NCBI RefSeq assembly: GCF_035294165.1
Contig: NZ_DATGLN010000002.1
Span: 1 to 8,431 of the forward strand
Source: Chthonomonas sp035294165
GTDB taxonomy: Bacteria > Armatimonadota > Chthonomonadetes > Chthonomonadales > Chthonomonadaceae
Length of the DNA: 8,431 nucleotides
Reading direction: 5' to 3'
Program-made: the position numbers and the translations under genes
The notes under the pieces: generated by a model
Databases searched by the model: none
What the model was told of the DNA's origin: nothing
Seen by the model: only the letters and a program-made list of their open reading frames with translations
Shown here: positions 7,826 to 8,431 of the stretch, one piece after another
Layout of the letters: each line of letters opens with the position of its first letter
How positions within the stretch are numbered: the first letter of the stretch is position 1

Positions 7826-7963
7826 GCCCCCACCCCCCCGCCCCTCCCCCAATTTGGGAGAGGGGAGACCAATAAGTTTACCAGCGGTTTTCTATGATAA
7901 TCTTCCCTTCGGAAACTAGCCACAACCGCCCCCTTTCTCCCGAATCGGGGGAAAGGACGGGAT
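7826..7963. repeat. Dispersed repeat, copy 1 (two-hairpin element)
   Basis: Aligns without gaps to 8150-8287 at a constant offset of 324 bp, about three quarters identical by eye; 7841-7870 is a perfect 30-bp match. Two hairpins are visible. The first pairs CCCCTC (7841-7846) with GAGGGG (7860-7865), then CCC with GGG past a bulged A. The second pairs CCTTTCTCCCG (7932-7942) with CGGGGGAAAGG (7946-7956), 11 pairs including one T-G. No long open reading frame is present. This resembles REP-like or MITE-like intergenic elements; no terminal duplication was found, so the class is undecided. Confidence 0.7.
7827..7850 (-). other. G-quadruplex motif, copy 1
   Basis: The minus strand carries four G runs of 5, 4, 7 and 5, separated by single bases A, C and T. 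One-base loops with runs this long meet the strictest quadruplex rules and predict a very stable parallel fold. It lies on the coding strand upstream of the putative hydrolase gene, 87-110 nt before its ATG. It shares bases 7841-7850 with the hairpin of repeat copy 1. Confidence 0.6.
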
Positions 7964-7970
7964 AGGGGGC

Positions 7971-8149
7971 GAACAAGATAGGCTTGCTCTACGAATTGGC
8001 TCTAGAAGCGCCAGCCTCTACAGCCCCTCCCCTTCTCCCTCAGAACCGGTGGCAATGGAAACACAAGATTTCTCGCCTTCGGCTCGAAATGACAGTTGTA
8101 TGACAGTTGTCTTCGGCTCAAAATGACGGCCGTATCGCCAGCTCTTCAA
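7971..8149. other. Spacer between repeat copies; no gene seen
   Basis: No convincing coding region, tRNA or promoter is visible. A C-rich stretch at about 8009-8040 (GCCAGCCTCTACAGCCCC) resembles the lead-in to repeat copy 2 (GCCAGCTCTTCAAGCCCC, from about 8137) and may be a remnant of a third, broken copy. The short TTCGGCTC repeat is described separately. Confidence 0.45.
8077..8127. repeat. Short TTCGGCTC direct repeat
   Basis: CTTCGGCTCGAAATGAC (8077-8093) recurs as CTTCGGCTCAAAATGAC (8111-8127), 16 of 17 identical and 34 bp apart. Inside the interval TGACAGTTGTA (8090-8100) is followed at once by TGACAGTTGT (8101-8110), an 11-bp tandem step. Two copies with unequal flanks do not make a CRISPR array; it looks like remnants of an intergenic dispersed repeat. 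Confidence 0.6.
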
Positions 8150-8150
8150 G

Positions 8151-8174
8151 CCCCCACCCCCACTCCCCTCCCCC
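8151..8174 (-). other. G-quadruplex motif, copy 2
   Basis: The minus strand has G runs of 5, 4, 5 and 5 with loops A, AGT and T. The motif survives although individual bases differ from copy 1. For smc this is the template strand, about 150-174 nt before its start codon. Confidence 0.6.
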
Positions 8175-8281
8175 AATTTGGGAGAGGGGAGACCTGTAAG
8201 CTTATTGGTGGTTTCCTACGATAGGCGCTCCTTTAGAAACTAACCACAACCACCTATTTTCCGCCAAATAGGGAAAGAAGG

Positions 8282-8287
8282 TAAAAT
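8282..8287 (+). promoter_or_regulatory. Possible -10 box of smc
   Basis: TAAAAT matches five of six -10 consensus bases and lies 37 bp before the smc start, at the very end of repeat copy 2. The -35 region 16-18 bp upstream (TTTCCGC) is poor, so this is tentative. Confidence 0.3.
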
Positions 8288-8324
8288 CTAGTGCAAACGG
8301 AACACCGCCTCGTTAGGAAGATAG

Positions 8325-8431
8325 GTGCAACTCAAAAAGCTTCAGCTACTCGGTTTTAAAACTTTTGCCGACCGTACCGAGTTCGAGATCGGCCCCGGGC
8401 TCACCGCCATTGTGGGGCCGAATGGATCGGG
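8325..8431 (+). CDS. smc: Chromosome segregation protein SMC, N-terminal fragment
   Basis: Only the first 35 codons and two bases are present; the gene runs off the right edge. SMC is a homodimeric ATPase with long coiled-coil arms that, with ScpA and ScpB, compacts and segregates the chromosome. The fragment has the typical SMC opening: LKKLQLLGFKTFADRTEF (residues 3-20), then GPGLTAIV and the start of the Walker A loop, GPNGSG. Related ATPases (RecN, RecF, SbcC) open differently, and the GFK-FAD motif favours SMC. The start is GTG at 8325-8327; an in-frame TAG directly before it (8322-8324) rules out a longer form. AGGAAG (8315-8320) is the likely ribosome site, with a short 4-nt spacer. 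Confidence 0.93.
   Translation, partial: MQLKKLQLLGFKTFADRTEFEIGPGLTAIVGPNGS

Larger units (their letters stand above)
8150..8287. repeat. Dispersed repeat, copy 2, ending 37 bp before smc
   Basis: Same orientation as copy 1 and aligned to it without gaps. The first hairpin is kept exactly (8165-8170 with 8184-8189), whereas the second is badly eroded. Its arms no longer match copy 1, and only a short stem such as TTTCC (8258-8262) with GGAAA (8272-8276) remains. The first half is thus much better conserved than the second. It forms most of the upstream region of smc. Confidence 0.7.

Noticed and set aside
8077..8127. CRISPR-like array
   Set aside because: Only two 17-bp units exist, separated by sequence that itself repeats, and no cas gene is present.
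7741..8324. Small RNA or tRNA gene in the non-coding gap
   Set aside because: No cloverleaf, TTC-type T-loop block or CCA end was found, and the hairpins present are explained by the repeat element.
1..8431. A polysaccharide utilisation locus or defence system
   Set aside because: There is no SusC/SusD pair, transporter, regulator, nuclease or toxin gene. The three enzyme genes are separately oriented and do not form an operon.

Overview
The window reads as a stretch of bacterial chromosome, moderately GC-rich, from an organism that digests plant polysaccharides. Three long genes encode exported proteins, and a fourth gene, for the SMC chromosome-segregation ATPase, begins at the right edge. 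Shine-Dalgarno sequences, a sigma70-like promoter and a Tat leader are all bacterial. The mix of exported glycan-active enzymes, standing as separate units with no transporter or SusC/SusD pair beside them, brings Armatimonadota (Chthonomonas-like) to mind. That is an impression from gene style only, because no marker gene here settles the phylum.

Layout. Positions 1-2520 (minus) encode a secreted multidomain alpha/beta-hydrolase of the prolyl-oligopeptidase/carbohydrate-esterase type. Positions 2521-2795 are a divergent intergenic region with a good minus-strand promoter (TTGACA, 16 bp, TAGGAT). Positions 2796-5408 (plus) encode a Tat-exported family 3 glycoside hydrolase of the beta-xylosidase type, with a family 6 carbohydrate-binding module spliced into its second catalytic domain. 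A perfect 11-bp hairpin follows its stop codon. Positions 5509-7740 (minus) encode a secreted protein of 743 residues that I cannot place in a named family; it looks like a glycoside hydrolase with a TIM barrel, a GATase-like domain and a beta-sandwich. Positions 7741-8324 are non-coding and hold two diverged copies of a roughly 138-bp direct repeat, each with a G-quadruplex motif and a hairpin, plus a small TTCGGCTC repeat. Positions 8325-8431 hold the first 35 codons of smc.

How the genes may work together. The GH3 enzyme probably trims xylo-oligosaccharides or arabinosyl side chains, with CBM6 holding it on xylan or a beta-glucan. The esterase could remove acyl groups that block such enzymes. 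The third protein may act on another linkage of the same material. The esterase and GH3 genes are transcribed divergently from a shared upstream region, while the GH3 gene and the third gene converge on the hairpin. Co-regulation is therefore plausible only for the first two, and no regulator is in view. The smc gene is functionally unrelated and marks the edge of the locus.

I found no novel multigene system. The points most worth a second look are the CBM6 insertion in GH3, the unclassified putative hydrolase, and the quadruplex/hairpin repeats upstream of smc.
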